Shown here in pieces: positions 26,412 through 35,398 of a stretch of 64,000 nucleotides of DNA (position 1 is its first letter; each line of letters starts with the position of its first letter). The DNA comes from Bacteroidota bacterium (GTDB lineage Bacteria; Bacteroidota; Ignavibacteria; Kapaibacteriales; Kapaibacteriaceae). Under the pieces are notes generated by a model, which had not been told where the DNA came from, did not search any database, and worked only from the letters and a program-made list of their open reading frames with translations. The translations under genes were made by a program, and so were the position numbers. Location: assembly GCA_018266735.1 (NCBI GenBank), contig JAFDZT010000004.1, positions 808,117 to 872,116 of the forward strand. The letters are read 5' to 3'.

Positions 26412-26797
26412 TCATCTTCGACGGGGTCTGCAGTTTGTGCAACGCCTCGGTGGATCTCTTGATCCGCGCTGACAGAACGTCGTCGATCCTCTTTGCCTCC
26501 CTTCAAAGTTCGGCTGCGAAGAAGCTGTTGGCCGGACACGACGTGCATGAAGAGCCGGATTCCATCATTGTGCTCCATAAGGGTCAGATACTGACCGAGA
26601 GTCAGGCCGTTTTGACTCTGCTGCCCTTCCTGTCCTTCCCCTGGCCCCTGTTTGGCGTGTTCCGCCTTGTTCCGCGCTTCCTGCGCGACCCGGTGTACCG
26701 GCTGATCGCCCGAAACCGGTACCGGTGGTTCGGGAAACGGTCGACGTGCCGGATCCCCACGGCCGAGGAGCGATCGCGGTTCCTTGAAGAGCTCTGA
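26384..26797 (+). CDS. DCC family (DUF393) thiol-disulfide oxidoreductase-like protein
   Basis: A 137-residue protein with IVIFDGVCSLCNASVDLLI, the DxxCxxC motif that names the family, followed by the AxLQS block (ILFASLQSSAAKKLL) and FRLVPRFLRDPVYRLIARNRYRWFG. The family is thought to have thioredoxin-like redox activity, but substrates are unknown. The start ATG lies 28 bases inside the 3' end of the T9SS cargo gene, so expression may depend on translation of that gene. Confidence 0.88.
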   Translation: MDAIDHRTIVIFDGVCSLCNASVDLLIRADRTSSILFASLQSSAAKKLLAGHDVHEEPDSIIVLHKGQILTESQAVLTLLPFLSFPWPLFGVFRLVPRFLRDPVYRLIARNRYRWFGKRSTCRIPTAEERSRFLEEL

Positions 26798-26830
26798 CCA
26801 GATCGGCTAGTATTTATCCCCAATTCGTCC

Positions 26831-26838
26831 TATCTTTG
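26831..26838 (+). promoter_or_regulatory. -7 box of rpoZ (TATCTTTG)
   Basis: Exact TAnnTTTG match, 36 bases before the ATG of the RNA polymerase omega gene; gives a short leader. Confidence 0.55.
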
Positions 26839-26874
26839 TGGCCCTTTTGTCGGTTACCTCCACATGGAGTCCAA

Positions 26875-27186
26875 ATGAGCACCTACATCGTCAATCCAGT
26901 TGAAGTCCGCGCAGATGAGTCCTCCAAGGGAAGCATCTACAAGTCGATCGTTGCCATGGGCATGCGCTCACGTCAGATCAACGATCAGATCAAGACGCAG
27001 CTCACGGAGCGTATGGCAGACGTGATCGTCGACACGGAAGAGACCGATACTCCGAACTACGATCAGATCGCGATCAGCCGCGAGTTCGATTCGATCCCGA
27101 AGCCCACCTTCCTTGCCATGCGCGAGAAGATGGATGGTAAGATCCACGTCAAGATGGGCGAAGTGCCCGCTCCTACGCAGGAATAA
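26875..27186 (+). CDS. rpoZ: DNA-directed RNA polymerase omega subunit (Rpb6-like)
   Basis: A 103-residue protein. The conserved core is SIYKSIVAMGMRSRQINDQIK, the omega/Rpb6 signature helix that clamps the beta' C-terminus, followed by an acidic stretch and a C-terminal extension as in Bacteroidota omega proteins. It stabilises assembly of RNA polymerase. CoaBC follows at 58 bases. The rpoZ-coaBC order is common across bacteria and supports both calls. Confidence 0.88.
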   Translation: MSTYIVNPVEVRADESSKGSIYKSIVAMGMRSRQINDQIKTQLTERMADVIVDTEETDTPNYDQIAISREFDSIPKPTFLAMREKMDGKIHVKMGEVPAPTQE

Positions 27187-27244
27187 CGAAACCAACGCAA
27201 CCACTTCGAGCCATCCGGTCATTCCGCGATGGCTCGTCCTTTTT

Positions 27245-28495
27245 ATGAACGTTCTTCTGGCCATCACAGGAAGCATCTCGGCGTACAAGACGCCGTGGCT
27301 TGTGCGCGACCTCCGTCGTGCCGGCCACAGTGTGCGCGTCGTGATGTCGGCCTCAGCCACGCACTTCGTTGCGCCATTGGCGCTCGAGAGCGTCTCGATG
27401 CAGCCGGTGATCGTCGACCCGTTCGATCCGACCATTCAAGACCGCGGCTCGTGGCATGTACACCTGGCCCGCTGGGCCGATGTGATGCTTATCGCACCGT
27501 GTTCGGCCTCCACCCTTGCTCGTCTAGCCAACGGACTGTGCGATTCCGCTGTGATGACCGTGGCCTGTTCATTGCCGTCGACCACGCCGCTCTTGGTCGC
27601 TCCGGCCATGGACACCGACATGTGGCAACACACGGCCGTACAGCGCAACGTGCAACGCGTCCAACACGACGGTGCCATCATCATCCCTCCCGAAGAAGGT
27701 GAGTTGGCGTCAGGGTTGCAAGGGGCAGGGCGGCTTGCCGAGCTTGGTACGATCGTTGACGCCGTTTCGCGCATGCGCGCGGAGAACTCCGGCGAACGAA
27801 CGATCCCCGCGGCAACACATCCGACCGGTTTGGCCGGCCGGCGTGTGGTGATCACAGCAGGTCCAACGCATGAGGCCATCGACGATGTGCGCTACATCGG
27901 GAACCACTCGACCGGCACCATGGGCTTTGCGCTGGCCGAGGCGGCGCGAGATCGCGGTGCCCTTGTGACGCTGATCGCAGGTCCTGTTCACCTCCCCACC
28001 CCCGTCGGTATCGAGCGCATCGATGTAACGAGTGCGGTCGAGATGCACGAGCGCACCATGGAACATGCGGACCACGACGTGGCCATTTGTGCTGCGGCCG
28101 TGGCCGACTTCATGCCGGTGGACCGCGTTGTTGGAAAGATCAAGAAAGACACCGTTGCAGCAACGGAACACACAACGCTCATACTGCAACGAACACCGGA
28201 CATCCTTGCTGCCCTTGGCGCACAGAAGCGACCGCAACAAGTGGTCGTGGGCTTTGCACTTGAGAGCACGGATCTCGTCGACTATGCAACATCGAAGCTC
28301 GAACGCAAGAATGCCGACATGATCGTGGCGAATCTTGCCGGAGGTCTGCAAAGCGGCTTCGGAACAACAGACAATACGATCACCCTCATCACCCGATCTG
28401 CACCGCCGGAGTCGTTCCCACCCATGTCGAAAGCGGCATGTGCGAACATCATCCTCGATGCGATCGAACGTCTTCTTCCTCCCTACGATCTGTAA
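27245..28495 (+). CDS. coaBC: Bifunctional phosphopantothenoylcysteine decarboxylase / phosphopantothenate-cysteine ligase
   Basis: A 416-residue fused enzyme of CoA synthesis. The CoaC part (residues 1-180) is a flavoprotein with LLAITGSISAYKTPWLVRDL, an APCSASTLARLANGL block and PAMDTDMWQ. The CoaB part (from about 200) has VVITAGPTHEAIDDVRYIGNHSTG and AAVADFMP, with IKKDT near residue 300. CoaB joins cysteine to phosphopantothenate with CTP and CoaC decarboxylates the product. The ATG at 27245 is the natural start; longer readings would run into rpoZ. With PanB this shows an active pantothenate-CoA route. Confidence 0.95.
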   Translation: MNVLLAITGSISAYKTPWLVRDLRRAGHSVRVVMSASATHFVAPLALESVSMQPVIVDPFDPTIQDRGSWHVHLARWADVMLIAPCSASTLARLANGLCDSAVMTVACSLPSTTPLLVAPAMDTDMWQHTAVQRNVQRVQHDGAIIIPPEEGELASGLQGAGRLAELGTIVDAVSRMRAENSGERTIPAATHPTGLAGRRVVITAGPTHEAIDDVRYIGNHSTGTMGFALAEAARDRGALVTLIAGPVHLPTPVGIERIDVTSAVEMHERTMEHADHDVAICAAAVADFMPVDRVVGKIKKDTVAATEHTTLILQRTPDILAALGAQKRPQQVVVGFALESTDLVDYATSKLERKNADMIVANLAGGLQSGFGTTDNTITLITRSAPPESFPPMSKAACANIILDAIERLLPPYDL

Positions 28496-28507
28496 CGGCC
28501 CTTCCTA

Positions 28508-30484
28508 GTGATAACACTCACGAACATTTCTGTCGACCTTGGCAACCGCATGCTCTTCAGCGGCGTGTCCTTCCTGATGCAACGCGGAGAGCGCATCGGT
28601 CTTGTCGGTCGCAACGGCGCCGGCAAGAGTACGCTCCTGCACATCATTGCCGGCGAGCGCAAGGCATCGTCAGGCGAGATCGCCAAGCAAACAGGCACCA
28701 CCATCGGCTTCCTCTCGCAGGACCTTACGCTCGACGTGTCGTTCACGCTTCGCGAAACGGCCATGCAGGCCTTCGATGAAGTGCTGGCACTGCAGGCGCG
28801 CATGGACGCCATGCATCACGAGATCATGACGCGCACGGACTATGAGTCCGACGACTACATGCGTCTCTTGCAAGACCAACACGATGCGCACGATCTCTTC
28901 GAGCGCAAGGGCGGGTCGACCATGCATGCCGATATCGATCGGATCCTCACCGGTCTTGGCTTCATGCCGGCCGAGTTCGATAAACCGCTTGCACAGTTCA
29001 GCGGCGGATGGCAGATGCGCGCCGAACTTGCGAAGCTTCTGCTCCGTCAGCCCGACTGTTTGCTGTTGGATGAGCCGACGAATCACTTGGACATTGACTC
29101 CGTGCAATGGCTTGAAGACTTTCTGCGCAACTACGACGGCGCTGTCGTCCTCGTCTCGCACGATCGGACCTTCCTCGATACGATCACGAAGCGCACCATC
29201 GAGATCACGCGCACCAAGATCTACGACATTCCGGCACCGTACTCGTTGTACGAAGAGATCCGCGCGGAGCGCATGGAACTGCAACGTGCAGCGGCTGCCA
29301 ACCAGCAACGCGAGCGCGAGCGGATCCAGAAGTTCGTGGACCGATTCCGCTACAAGGCATCGCTTGCCACACGGGTGCAGTCGCGCATCAAATCGCTGCA
29401 ACGGTTGGAAGAGATCGAGGTTGACGACGAAGACACGGCCTCCCTCCGCTTCCGCTTCCCGAATGCACCGCGCAGCGGTCGTGTTGTGGTGGAATGCATT
29501 GGCGTTGTCAAGAACTACGGCGAAAAGAAGGTTCTCAAGAACGTGAACTTCGTACTAGAGCGCGGAGAGAAGATCGCCTTCCTCGGAAAGAACGGCGAGG
29601 GCAAGTCGACGATGAGCAAGATCATCGGCGGACTCGAGACCCTTACCTCCGGCGAGCTCATCATCGGGCACAACGTGTCCATCGGATACTACGCTCAGCA
29701 TCAGGCAGAGCTCCTTGGTGGTCATAACACCGTGCTACAAGTGATGGAGAACGCCTCGCCGCCCGAAATGCGTCCACGCCTTCGTTCACTCCTAGGCGCC
29801 TTTCTCTTCAGTGGCGACGATGTGAACAAGAAGGTGGCCGTCTTGAGCGGTGGTGAGAAATCTCGCCTTGCTCTTGCTCGCCTCCTTCTCCAACCTTACA
29901 ACCTTCTCATCCTCGACGAGCCCACCAACCACTTGGACATGCTCGCCAAGGAAGTGCTCAAGCAGTCGCTCATGGACTACGACGGTTCCATGATCGTGGT
30001 CAGCCACGACCGCGACTTCCTCGACTCGCTCACCACCAAGGTGGTCGAGTTCCGTCACGGCAAGCTCCAGGAATTCCTCGGCGATGTGGACGACTACCTC
30101 AGAGAGGTACGGGAGGGAAGAAGGGCGGAAGTGAAAGTGACAAGTGACGAGGTACGAGTGACAAGTAAAGTGACAAGTAAAGTGACAAGTGACGAGTTAC
30201 AAGTGACGAGTAAAGTGACAAGTGAGAAGAAGCCGCTTGCGGGTGATGCGAAGAACGAAGCGAAGAAGCTTGCAAAGCGCTTGTCGGAGATCGAAGGACT
30301 TGTAGACACCTACGAAAAGAAGATCTCCGAGCTCGACCTTGCACTTGCCGATGGTGATCTGTACAAGGACGTTCCGAAGCAGAATGCCATTCTTGCAGAC
30401 CATGCCGAAACGAAGAACAAGCTCGATACGTTGTTGACCGAATGGACCACCATTACAGAACAACTCGAAGGCCTTCATCAATGA
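28508..30484 (+). CDS. ABC-F ATPase (Uup/YdiF-like) carrying an in-frame heptamer-repeat insert
   Basis: A 658-residue soluble protein with two ABC domains and no membrane span. Domain 1 has GRNGAGKSTLLH, QFSGGWQMRAELAKLL and LLLDEPTNHLDID; domain 2 has GKNGEGKSTMSK, VLSGGEKSRLALARLLL and LILDEPTNHLDM. The inter-domain linker is charged (RFRYKASLATRVQSRIKSLQRLEEIE). ABC-F proteins act at the ribosome. Residues of about 542-575 come from the heptamer array (VTSDE, VTSK units) between domain 2 and the C-terminal coiled coil. The start is GTG at 28508. Confidence 0.93.
   Translation: MITLTNISVDLGNRMLFSGVSFLMQRGERIGLVGRNGAGKSTLLHIIAGERKASSGEIAKQTGTTIGFLSQDLTLDVSFTLRETAMQAFDEVLALQARMDAMHHEIMTRTDYESDDYMRLLQDQHDAHDLFERKGGSTMHADIDRILTGLGFMPAEFDKPLAQFSGGWQMRAELAKLLLRQPDCLLLDEPTNHLDIDSVQWLEDFLRNYDGAVVLVSHDRTFLDTITKRTIEITRTKIYDIPAPYSLYEEIRAERMELQRAAAANQQRERERIQKFVDRFRYKASLATRVQSRIKSLQRLEEIEVDDEDTASLRFRFPNAPRSGRVVVECIGVVKNYGEKKVLKNVNFVLERGEKIAFLGKNGEGKSTMSKIIGGLETLTSGELIIGHNVSIGYYAQHQAELLGGHNTVLQVMENASPPEMRPRLRSLLGAFLFSGDDVNKKVAVLSGGEKSRLALARLLLQPYNLLILDEPTNHLDMLAKEVLKQSLMDYDGSMIVVSHDRDFLDSLTTKVVEFRHGKLQEFLGDVDDYLREVREGRRAEVKVTSDEVRVTSKVTSKVTSDELQVTSKVTSEKKPLAGDAKNEAKKLAKRLSEIEGLVDTYEKKISELDLALADGDLYKDVPKQNAILADHAETKNKLDTLLTEWTTITEQLEGLHQ
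30131..30231 (+). repeat. Heptamer array 2, inside the ABC-F gene
   Basis: GTGACAA and GTGACGA heptamers (with variants GGTACGA and GTTACAA) alternate with GTAAA pentamers. The whole keeps the reading frame and encodes six VTS triplets separated by K, DE, DEL and similar. The linker location, just after the second ABC domain, is variable in the family. Confidence 0.95.
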
Positions 30485-31188
30485 AGCTCATCCTGACCAT
30501 GGCAACGTTCACGTTGCTTGCACTGCACCTCTCCGCACAGGGATTCGACAACCGTCGCACCGTAACGGTGACAGGCGAAGCCGAGACTCGCGTTGTTCCT
30601 GACCGTGCCTCCATCACTCTTGGTGTGGAGACCGAAGGCAACGTTGTGGCCGACATCAAGCGCGACAACGACAAGAAGGTACGCGCCATGCTCAAGTCCA
30701 TTCAGGCCATCGGCATTCCGGAGAAGGACATTCAAACAAGTCAGCTCTCCATCGAACCGCGCTACAACTACAAGCAGGATGGAACGCGCGACTTCCTTGG
30801 CTATGTGATGCGCAACACCATCTACGTATGGATCAAGGACCTCACCAAGGTGGATGCCGTGATCGGCGCCAGCGTGGACCAAGGTTCCAACGTACTCAAC
30901 AGCATCGAATTCAACTTCAGCGAGACCAAGCGCGTTGCGGATTCGTTGCGCATTGCTGCTGCAAAGGACGCAAAGGTCAAGGCCGAAGCGTTGGCCGGTG
31001 CCGTCAATGCTCGCGTCACCCGTGTGATCACCATCAGCGAGTCAGGCTACCAGCAGCCGCCCATCCCCATGTACAACAAGGCCCCGGGAATGCTCATGCG
31101 CGCCTCGATGGATGAGGGCGCACCGACGGTCTCTGCAGGTCAGCTCATCATTCGTTCAACCGTGAACGCCGTCTTCGAAGTGGAGTGA
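30481..31188 (+). CDS. SIMPL domain (DUF541) exported protein
   Basis: A 235-residue protein with signal peptide (LILTMATFTLLALHLSAQG). The mature part begins with RRTVTVTGEAETRVVPDRASITLGVET, the hallmark of the SIMPL/DUF541 family, then IGIPEKDIQTSQLSIEPRYNYKQDG and a C-terminal strand IIRSTVNAVFEVE. Family members are periplasmic or outer-membrane-associated and form ring-like oligomers in known cases; exact roles are unknown. Start ATG overlaps the ABC-F stop, and its stop overlaps the GT2 start. Confidence 0.9.
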   Translation: MKLILTMATFTLLALHLSAQGFDNRRTVTVTGEAETRVVPDRASITLGVETEGNVVADIKRDNDKKVRAMLKSIQAIGIPEKDIQTSQLSIEPRYNYKQDGTRDFLGYVMRNTIYVWIKDLTKVDAVIGASVDQGSNVLNSIEFNFSETKRVADSLRIAAAKDAKVKAEALAGAVNARVTRVITISESGYQQPPIPMYNKAPGMLMRASMDEGAPTVSAGQLIIRSTVNAVFEVE

Positions 31189-31952
31189 TGCTCAACAACA
31201 AGAAGATCATCGTTGTCCTTCCCGCCTACAACGCATCGAAGACGTTGGAGATGACGTATCGCGAGATCCCCTTCGACATCGTGGACGATGTTGTGCTCGT
31301 GGACGACCACTCGCGCGACGACACGTCGCATGTTGCGCGTGAGCTCGGCATCACGCATGTGATCCGTCACGAGCAGAACAAGGGATATGGCGGGAACCAG
31401 AAAACGTGTTACGACACGGCCCTTTCGTTGGGCGCCGACATTGTGATCATGCTGCATCCCGACTATCAATACACGCCACTGCTCATTCCATCGATCGCCT
31501 CGATCATTGCCAACGACCTCTATCCGGTGGTCCTCGCATCGCGCATCCTTGGCAAGGGTGCGCGCAAGGGCGGCATGCCACTGTACAAGTACATCGCCAA
31601 CCGCGGACTCACCTTCGTGCAGAACATGCTCGTGGGATACAAGCTCAGCGAGTATCACACAGGGTATCGCGCCTTCTCGCGCGACGTGCTCGAAGGCATC
31701 GATTACCATCGGAACTCGGACGACTTCGTCTTCGACAATCAGATGCTCTCGCAGATCATCTATGCGGGGTTCGATATAGGAGAGGTCACCTGTCCGACGA
31801 AGTACTTCGAAGAAGCATCCTCCATCAACTTCCGTCGCAGCTCCATCTACGGCCTCGGCGTTCTTGCCACCAGCATCAAGCACTTCTTGCAGCGCATCGG
31901 CATCGGCCGATTCGCATTGTATGAACAACCATCTTCAAAGAACAGACCATGA
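31188..31952 (+). CDS. GT2-family glycosyltransferase (polyprenyl-phosphate sugar transferase-like)
   Basis: A 254-residue GT-A enzyme without membrane spans. KIIVVLPAYNASKTLEMTY and VLVDDHSRDDTSHVA bind the nucleotide sugar; IVIMLHPDYQYTPLLIP holds the DxD-like site; VGYKLSEYHTGYRAFSR is typical of dolichol/undecaprenyl-phosphate mannosyl- or glucosyltransferases. It probably charges a lipid carrier with sugar. ATG at 31188 is used, as the GTG at 31185 would lie just before it. Confidence 0.88.
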   Translation: MLNNKKIIVVLPAYNASKTLEMTYREIPFDIVDDVVLVDDHSRDDTSHVARELGITHVIRHEQNKGYGGNQKTCYDTALSLGADIVIMLHPDYQYTPLLIPSIASIIANDLYPVVLASRILGKGARKGGMPLYKYIANRGLTFVQNMLVGYKLSEYHTGYRAFSRDVLEGIDYHRNSDDFVFDNQMLSQIIYAGFDIGEVTCPTKYFEEASSINFRRSSIYGLGVLATSIKHFLQRIGIGRFALYEQPSSKNRP

Positions 31953-33184
31953 TGATCCGCGCGTTCCTCCTTTCCGCCCTCTTCTGCACCGGCGCCTTGT
32001 GCGCTGTGGCACAACAGCCAACGGAATTTCTGACGCAAGGCAACGACGCCTATCAGAAGAACGACTACAAGAAGGCCATTGAGCTCTACACCAGTGCCAT
32101 CAGTGGTTCTCCCTCGCTCACCCAGGCCTATTACAATCGCGGTCTCGCCTACATGCAAACGAAGCAAAGTGCCAACGCACTGCGCGATTTCAGCAAGGTG
32201 ATCGAGCTCGATCCCACGTTCAAGGATGCGTACTTGAACAGAAGCTTCATCAACATCGTCGAGCATCGCGTCAAGGAAGCCATTCCGGACCTGTCGGCCT
32301 ATCTCAAGATCGACGGTCTCAATGCAACAGCTTGGTTCAATCGCGGACAGGCCTATCAGGAATTGGGGAAGACGGACTCTGCGATGGCAGACTTCACGAA
32401 GGCGCTTTCCATCGACACGACCTTGATGAGCGCATATCTGGCCCGCGGCGTGATCTATGCACGCGAAGGCAAGACCGACCTTGCACTGAAGGACCTTCAG
32501 AAGGCCACAAAGCTCAATCCCGAAGAACCGCTTGGATGGCTGAACCTCGGGCAGGCCTACCTATCGTCCGGCAACGGCGATTCCGCCGGTGCTGCATGGC
32601 GCCGCTTCGTGACCATGGAGCGCGGCACCGATCGGTCGAAGCAGGTGGACACGATGCTCATCGAAATGTGCCAGGACAGCCGCGGCATGGTCGACAAGGC
32701 CTTCCAGGACACATCCAAGCTCGTCACCATCAAGCTGCCGCAGCACTGGTTCGCCAACACGCAGGATGATGGCAAGGTGTTCAACTTCTTCGTGTCCAAG
32801 GAAAAGATCGAGAAGCCGACGGACATGTATTCCAGCGGTGTGGCCGTGCACATGCTGCGAGATGTGGTGAAGAACTACAATCTCAAGGACAAGTCCGCCA
32901 AGGCCATCGTCAGCTTCTGGACGGCATTCCTGGACGATGCCTGTAAGGAATACGACGTGTACACCGTGAACAAGACCGAGCCCATCAAGGTGGGTGCTTG
33001 GACGGGCAGTATTCGCGACATCACGTTGCGCATCAAGAAAGAGTATTACACTGTTCACAAGTTCGAGGCAGTGGTCGCCAGCAAGGACAACGTTCTCTGG
33101 ATCACCGCCGAATGTCCGGCAGAACTATGGCCCGCATTCCGCGATCGCTATCGCAAGGCCATCGAAACCATGCGTCTTCCGTAG
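31949..33184 (+). CDS. Exported TPR protein with C-terminal PsbP/MOG1-like domain
   Basis: A 411-residue protein with signal peptide (FLLSALFCTGALCAVAQ). Residues 25-225 hold about five or six TPR units, for example GNDAYQKNDYKKAIELYTSA and AYYNRGLAYMQTKQSANAL. The C-terminal part (VTIKLPQHWFANTQDDGKVFNFFVSK) resembles the domains in the lipoproteins at 19354 and 34350. TPRs suggest protein-protein contacts in the periplasm. The start overlaps the GT2 stop; ATG at 31952 is an equal option. Confidence 0.78.
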   Translation: MMIRAFLLSALFCTGALCAVAQQPTEFLTQGNDAYQKNDYKKAIELYTSAISGSPSLTQAYYNRGLAYMQTKQSANALRDFSKVIELDPTFKDAYLNRSFINIVEHRVKEAIPDLSAYLKIDGLNATAWFNRGQAYQELGKTDSAMADFTKALSIDTTLMSAYLARGVIYAREGKTDLALKDLQKATKLNPEEPLGWLNLGQAYLSSGNGDSAGAAWRRFVTMERGTDRSKQVDTMLIEMCQDSRGMVDKAFQDTSKLVTIKLPQHWFANTQDDGKVFNFFVSKEKIEKPTDMYSSGVAVHMLRDVVKNYNLKDKSAKAIVSFWTAFLDDACKEYDVYTVNKTEPIKVGAWTGSIRDITLRIKKEYYTVHKFEAVVASKDNVLWITAECPAELWPAFRDRYRKAIETMRLP

Positions 33185-33193
33185 ATTTGACCT

Positions 33194-33748
33194 ATGATCC
33201 TTACCGACAAAGAGATCCTCGCAGGGATCGACAACGGCACCATCGTCATTGAACCGTTCGACCGTTCCTGCCTTGGTTCCAACTCGTACGACGTCCACCT
33301 CGGACGCACCCTGGCCACGTATGACAACGACGTGCTCGATGCCAAAGCGCACAACCGTATCACCACGTTCGAGATCCCGGACGAGGGCTACGTGCTCGAT
33401 CCCGGCAAGCTCTACCTTGGTGTAACGGAAGAGTACACGGAGTCGCATGCGCATGTGCCATTCCTTGAGGGCAAGAGCAGTGTTGGCCGACTTGGTATCG
33501 ACATCCATGCCACGGCCGGCAAGGGCGACATCGGCTTCTGCAATTACTGGACGCTGGAGATCTCGGTGAAGCAACCGGTGCGCGTCTATGCAGGCATGCC
33601 CATCGGTCAGCTCATCTACTTCCTCGTCCACGGCGATGTGATCAATCCGTACAATCGGAAGCCCAGCGCCAAGTACAATGACCGTGCCGCCATCCCCGTC
33701 GAATCGATGATGTGGAAGAACTTCCCCGAACACGAACGCATCGTATGA
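33194..33748 (+). CDS. dcd: dCTP deaminase
   Basis: A 184-residue trimeric dUTPase-superfamily enzyme. MILTDKEILAGIDNG and the block FLEGKSSVGRLGIDIHATAG contain the phosphate and substrate residues of Dcd. GKGDIGFCNYWTLEI corresponds to the conserved Gly-rich motif, and GQLIYFLV to the C-terminal core. It converts dCTP to dUTP for dTMP synthesis. Since dUTPase shares the fold, a bifunctional form cannot be ruled out. Its stop overlaps the DUF1684 lipoprotein start. Confidence 0.88.
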   Translation: MILTDKEILAGIDNGTIVIEPFDRSCLGSNSYDVHLGRTLATYDNDVLDAKAHNRITTFEIPDEGYVLDPGKLYLGVTEEYTESHAHVPFLEGKSSVGRLGIDIHATAGKGDIGFCNYWTLEISVKQPVRVYAGMPIGQLIYFLVHGDVINPYNRKPSAKYNDRAAIPVESMMWKNFPEHERIV

Positions 33749-34359
33749 TCCTTCGCATTCTTTCGTTCAGCCTTGCCGCCCTCCTGCTCCTTTCGTGTGC
33801 AGAAGAGGAAGAGGAGCGTCTGGACGAATCCGGTTTCGACGAGCAGACCATTCTCGACGAGCGTGCTGAAAAGGACAAGATGTTCGCATCGGCCGACGAT
33901 TCTCCGATCCCCGCTCCGCAGCGTGCATCATTCTCGGGTCTGGCCTACTATGCGCCCGACTCCAACTACTGCATCGATGCCGATCTCGTGTTGCTGTCAA
34001 CACCCGATACCATCTCCATGCAGACATCGGTTGCCAGTGATGTTCGCAAGGCCATTCGCATCGGCACGTTCAAGGGCACGGTGAAAGGTAGCAAGGTCTC
34101 GCTTGCAGCGTATACGTTCGCTGATGGTGATGCAGACCAGCTCTTCGTTCCATTCACCGACAAGACGAATGGCTTCGACACCTACGAGGCCGGTCGATAT
34201 CTCGATATTGTGCGCCACGATGACGAAGACTATATCCTCGACTTCAATCGCGCCTACAATCCGTATTGCGCCTATAACACACAGTACGCCTGTCCGCTCG
34301 TTCCGGCAGAGAACCGTCTCCCCATCTCGATCCGAGCCGGAGAGAAACGATGGCACTGA
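33745..34359 (+). CDS. DUF1684 family lipoprotein
   Basis: A 204-residue protein with lipoprotein signal (LSFSLAALLLLSCAE) and an acidic N-terminal mature tail. The core is the DUF1684 pattern: FSGLAYYAPDSNYCIDADL, FVPFTDKTNGFDTYEAGRY and DFNRAYNPYCAYNTQYACP with NRLPISIRAGEK at the end. The family is of unknown function and usually has about 170-300 residues. It overlaps dcd and the next lipoprotein gene by 4 and 10 bases. Confidence 0.9.
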   Translation: MILRILSFSLAALLLLSCAEEEEERLDESGFDEQTILDERAEKDKMFASADDSPIPAPQRASFSGLAYYAPDSNYCIDADLVLLSTPDTISMQTSVASDVRKAIRIGTFKGTVKGSKVSLAAYTFADGDADQLFVPFTDKTNGFDTYEAGRYLDIVRHDDEDYILDFNRAYNPYCAYNTQYACPLVPAENRLPISIRAGEKRWH

Positions 34360-34973
34360 CACTCCGTCGCACGCTTGCCATCTGGTCGCTTTGCCTTGTG
34401 GCCACCTCCTGTTTGTTCGTAAAAGCGCCTGAGCAAAAGGTCGTGGTCGAGAACGTTGCTCTGAGCCCGAAGCCAGAGATCGAAATGAGCGACGAGCTGG
34501 TGCGCACACGCACGGGCGACATGATCGCTCTGCTCCCAAAGGGTTGGTTCTTCCTCGACACGAAAGGACAGGAATCGTCCGACATCTTTGCCGTGGCCGT
34601 GAATCCCGAGTACACCGTGAGCGCCGTCTTCGCCTCGATCCCCAACAGCGAATCGTCGAAGGAGATGCTTGAAAAGGAAGGTGTTCTCGGTCTGGCACGC
34701 GCCTCGTTCAATAAGCATGCACGGAAGACGGCAAATTCCACGAAGCTCATCGGCACCTATTCCACAGCGGAACTTGGTCCACGTCGGTTCGGATGCTACG
34801 AGTTCTCGACGAGCGGCGGCGGCATGCGCACCCGTTGTGCCGTGTTCTCGTCCAGTCTGGGCAACCATTATGAGTTCGCCCTAGTGCCGATGACCGTGAG
34901 CGGCAAAGACCTGCTGCCCGACGCAGAGCAAGTGAAGATCTTTCGATCCATCCTCGCCACCGTACAGTACTGA
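34350..34973 (+). CDS. Lipoprotein with PsbP/MOG1-like domain
   Basis: A 207-residue protein with lipoprotein signal (LCLVATSCLF). The core begins VRTRTGDMIALLPKGWFFLDTKG, close in pattern to the domains of the lipoproteins at 19354 and 31949. No catalytic motif. The start lies 10 bases within the DUF1684 gene and its stop overlaps the next ATG, so all four genes are in one operon. Function unknown. Confidence 0.68.
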   Translation: MALTLRRTLAIWSLCLVATSCLFVKAPEQKVVVENVALSPKPEIEMSDELVRTRTGDMIALLPKGWFFLDTKGQESSDIFAVAVNPEYTVSAVFASIPNSESSKEMLEKEGVLGLARASFNKHARKTANSTKLIGTYSTAELGPRRFGCYEFSTSGGGMRTRCAVFSSSLGNHYEFALVPMTVSGKDLLPDAEQVKIFRSILATVQY

Positions 34974-35398
34974 TGCAACTCTCCGAAGACACCGAAGCGG
35001 TATTGGAATTCCTCGACACCACCATCGAAGGTGGCCTTCGCAAGCGCAACGATGTGGGTACCATTCTTGAACTTGGTGCCACCCATGGAGAGGCAGAGCT
35101 CTTCAACGCCATCTCGCGCACGGGCACCGGCATGTTCAAGGTATACGGAACACTTCGCCGCCTGCAGCAAGGGGCTGAAGGGTTCGCACAGCTCGAGCGT
35201 GAATTCGCCACCCAGATGAATCTCCTACGCGAACAGCTCGCCACACTCGTGCAGCATGCCGACGATGAAACGGCGCTGCGATTCGACGACATCTATTTCG
35301 GAATGTCGCAAGGTGTGATCCGCAACCTCGTAGACCTTGCCCATGATCTGGCCAAGATCAAGGGATTACAGAACGACGGTGCGACACCTCAATCTTGA
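34973..35398 (+). CDS. Small helical hypothetical protein
   Basis: A 141-residue soluble protein, mostly helical, with two or three amphipathic helices (VLEFLDTTIEGGLRKRND; LEREFATQMNLLREQLATLVQHADD). No signal peptide and no known motif. The ATG overlaps the lipoprotein stop; its 3' end overlaps the UbiA-like gene by about 20 bases. It may be a coiled-coil adaptor, but this is only shape-based. Confidence 0.65.
   Translation: MQLSEDTEAVLEFLDTTIEGGLRKRNDVGTILELGATHGEAELFNAISRTGTGMFKVYGTLRRLQQGAEGFAQLEREFATQMNLLREQLATLVQHADDETALRFDDIYFGMSQGVIRNLVDLAHDLAKIKGLQNDGATPQS

Noticed and set aside
33194-33748. dUTPase rather than dCTP deaminase
   Set aside because: The N-terminal MILTDKEI block, length of 184 residues and EGKSSVGRLG pattern fit Dcd better.
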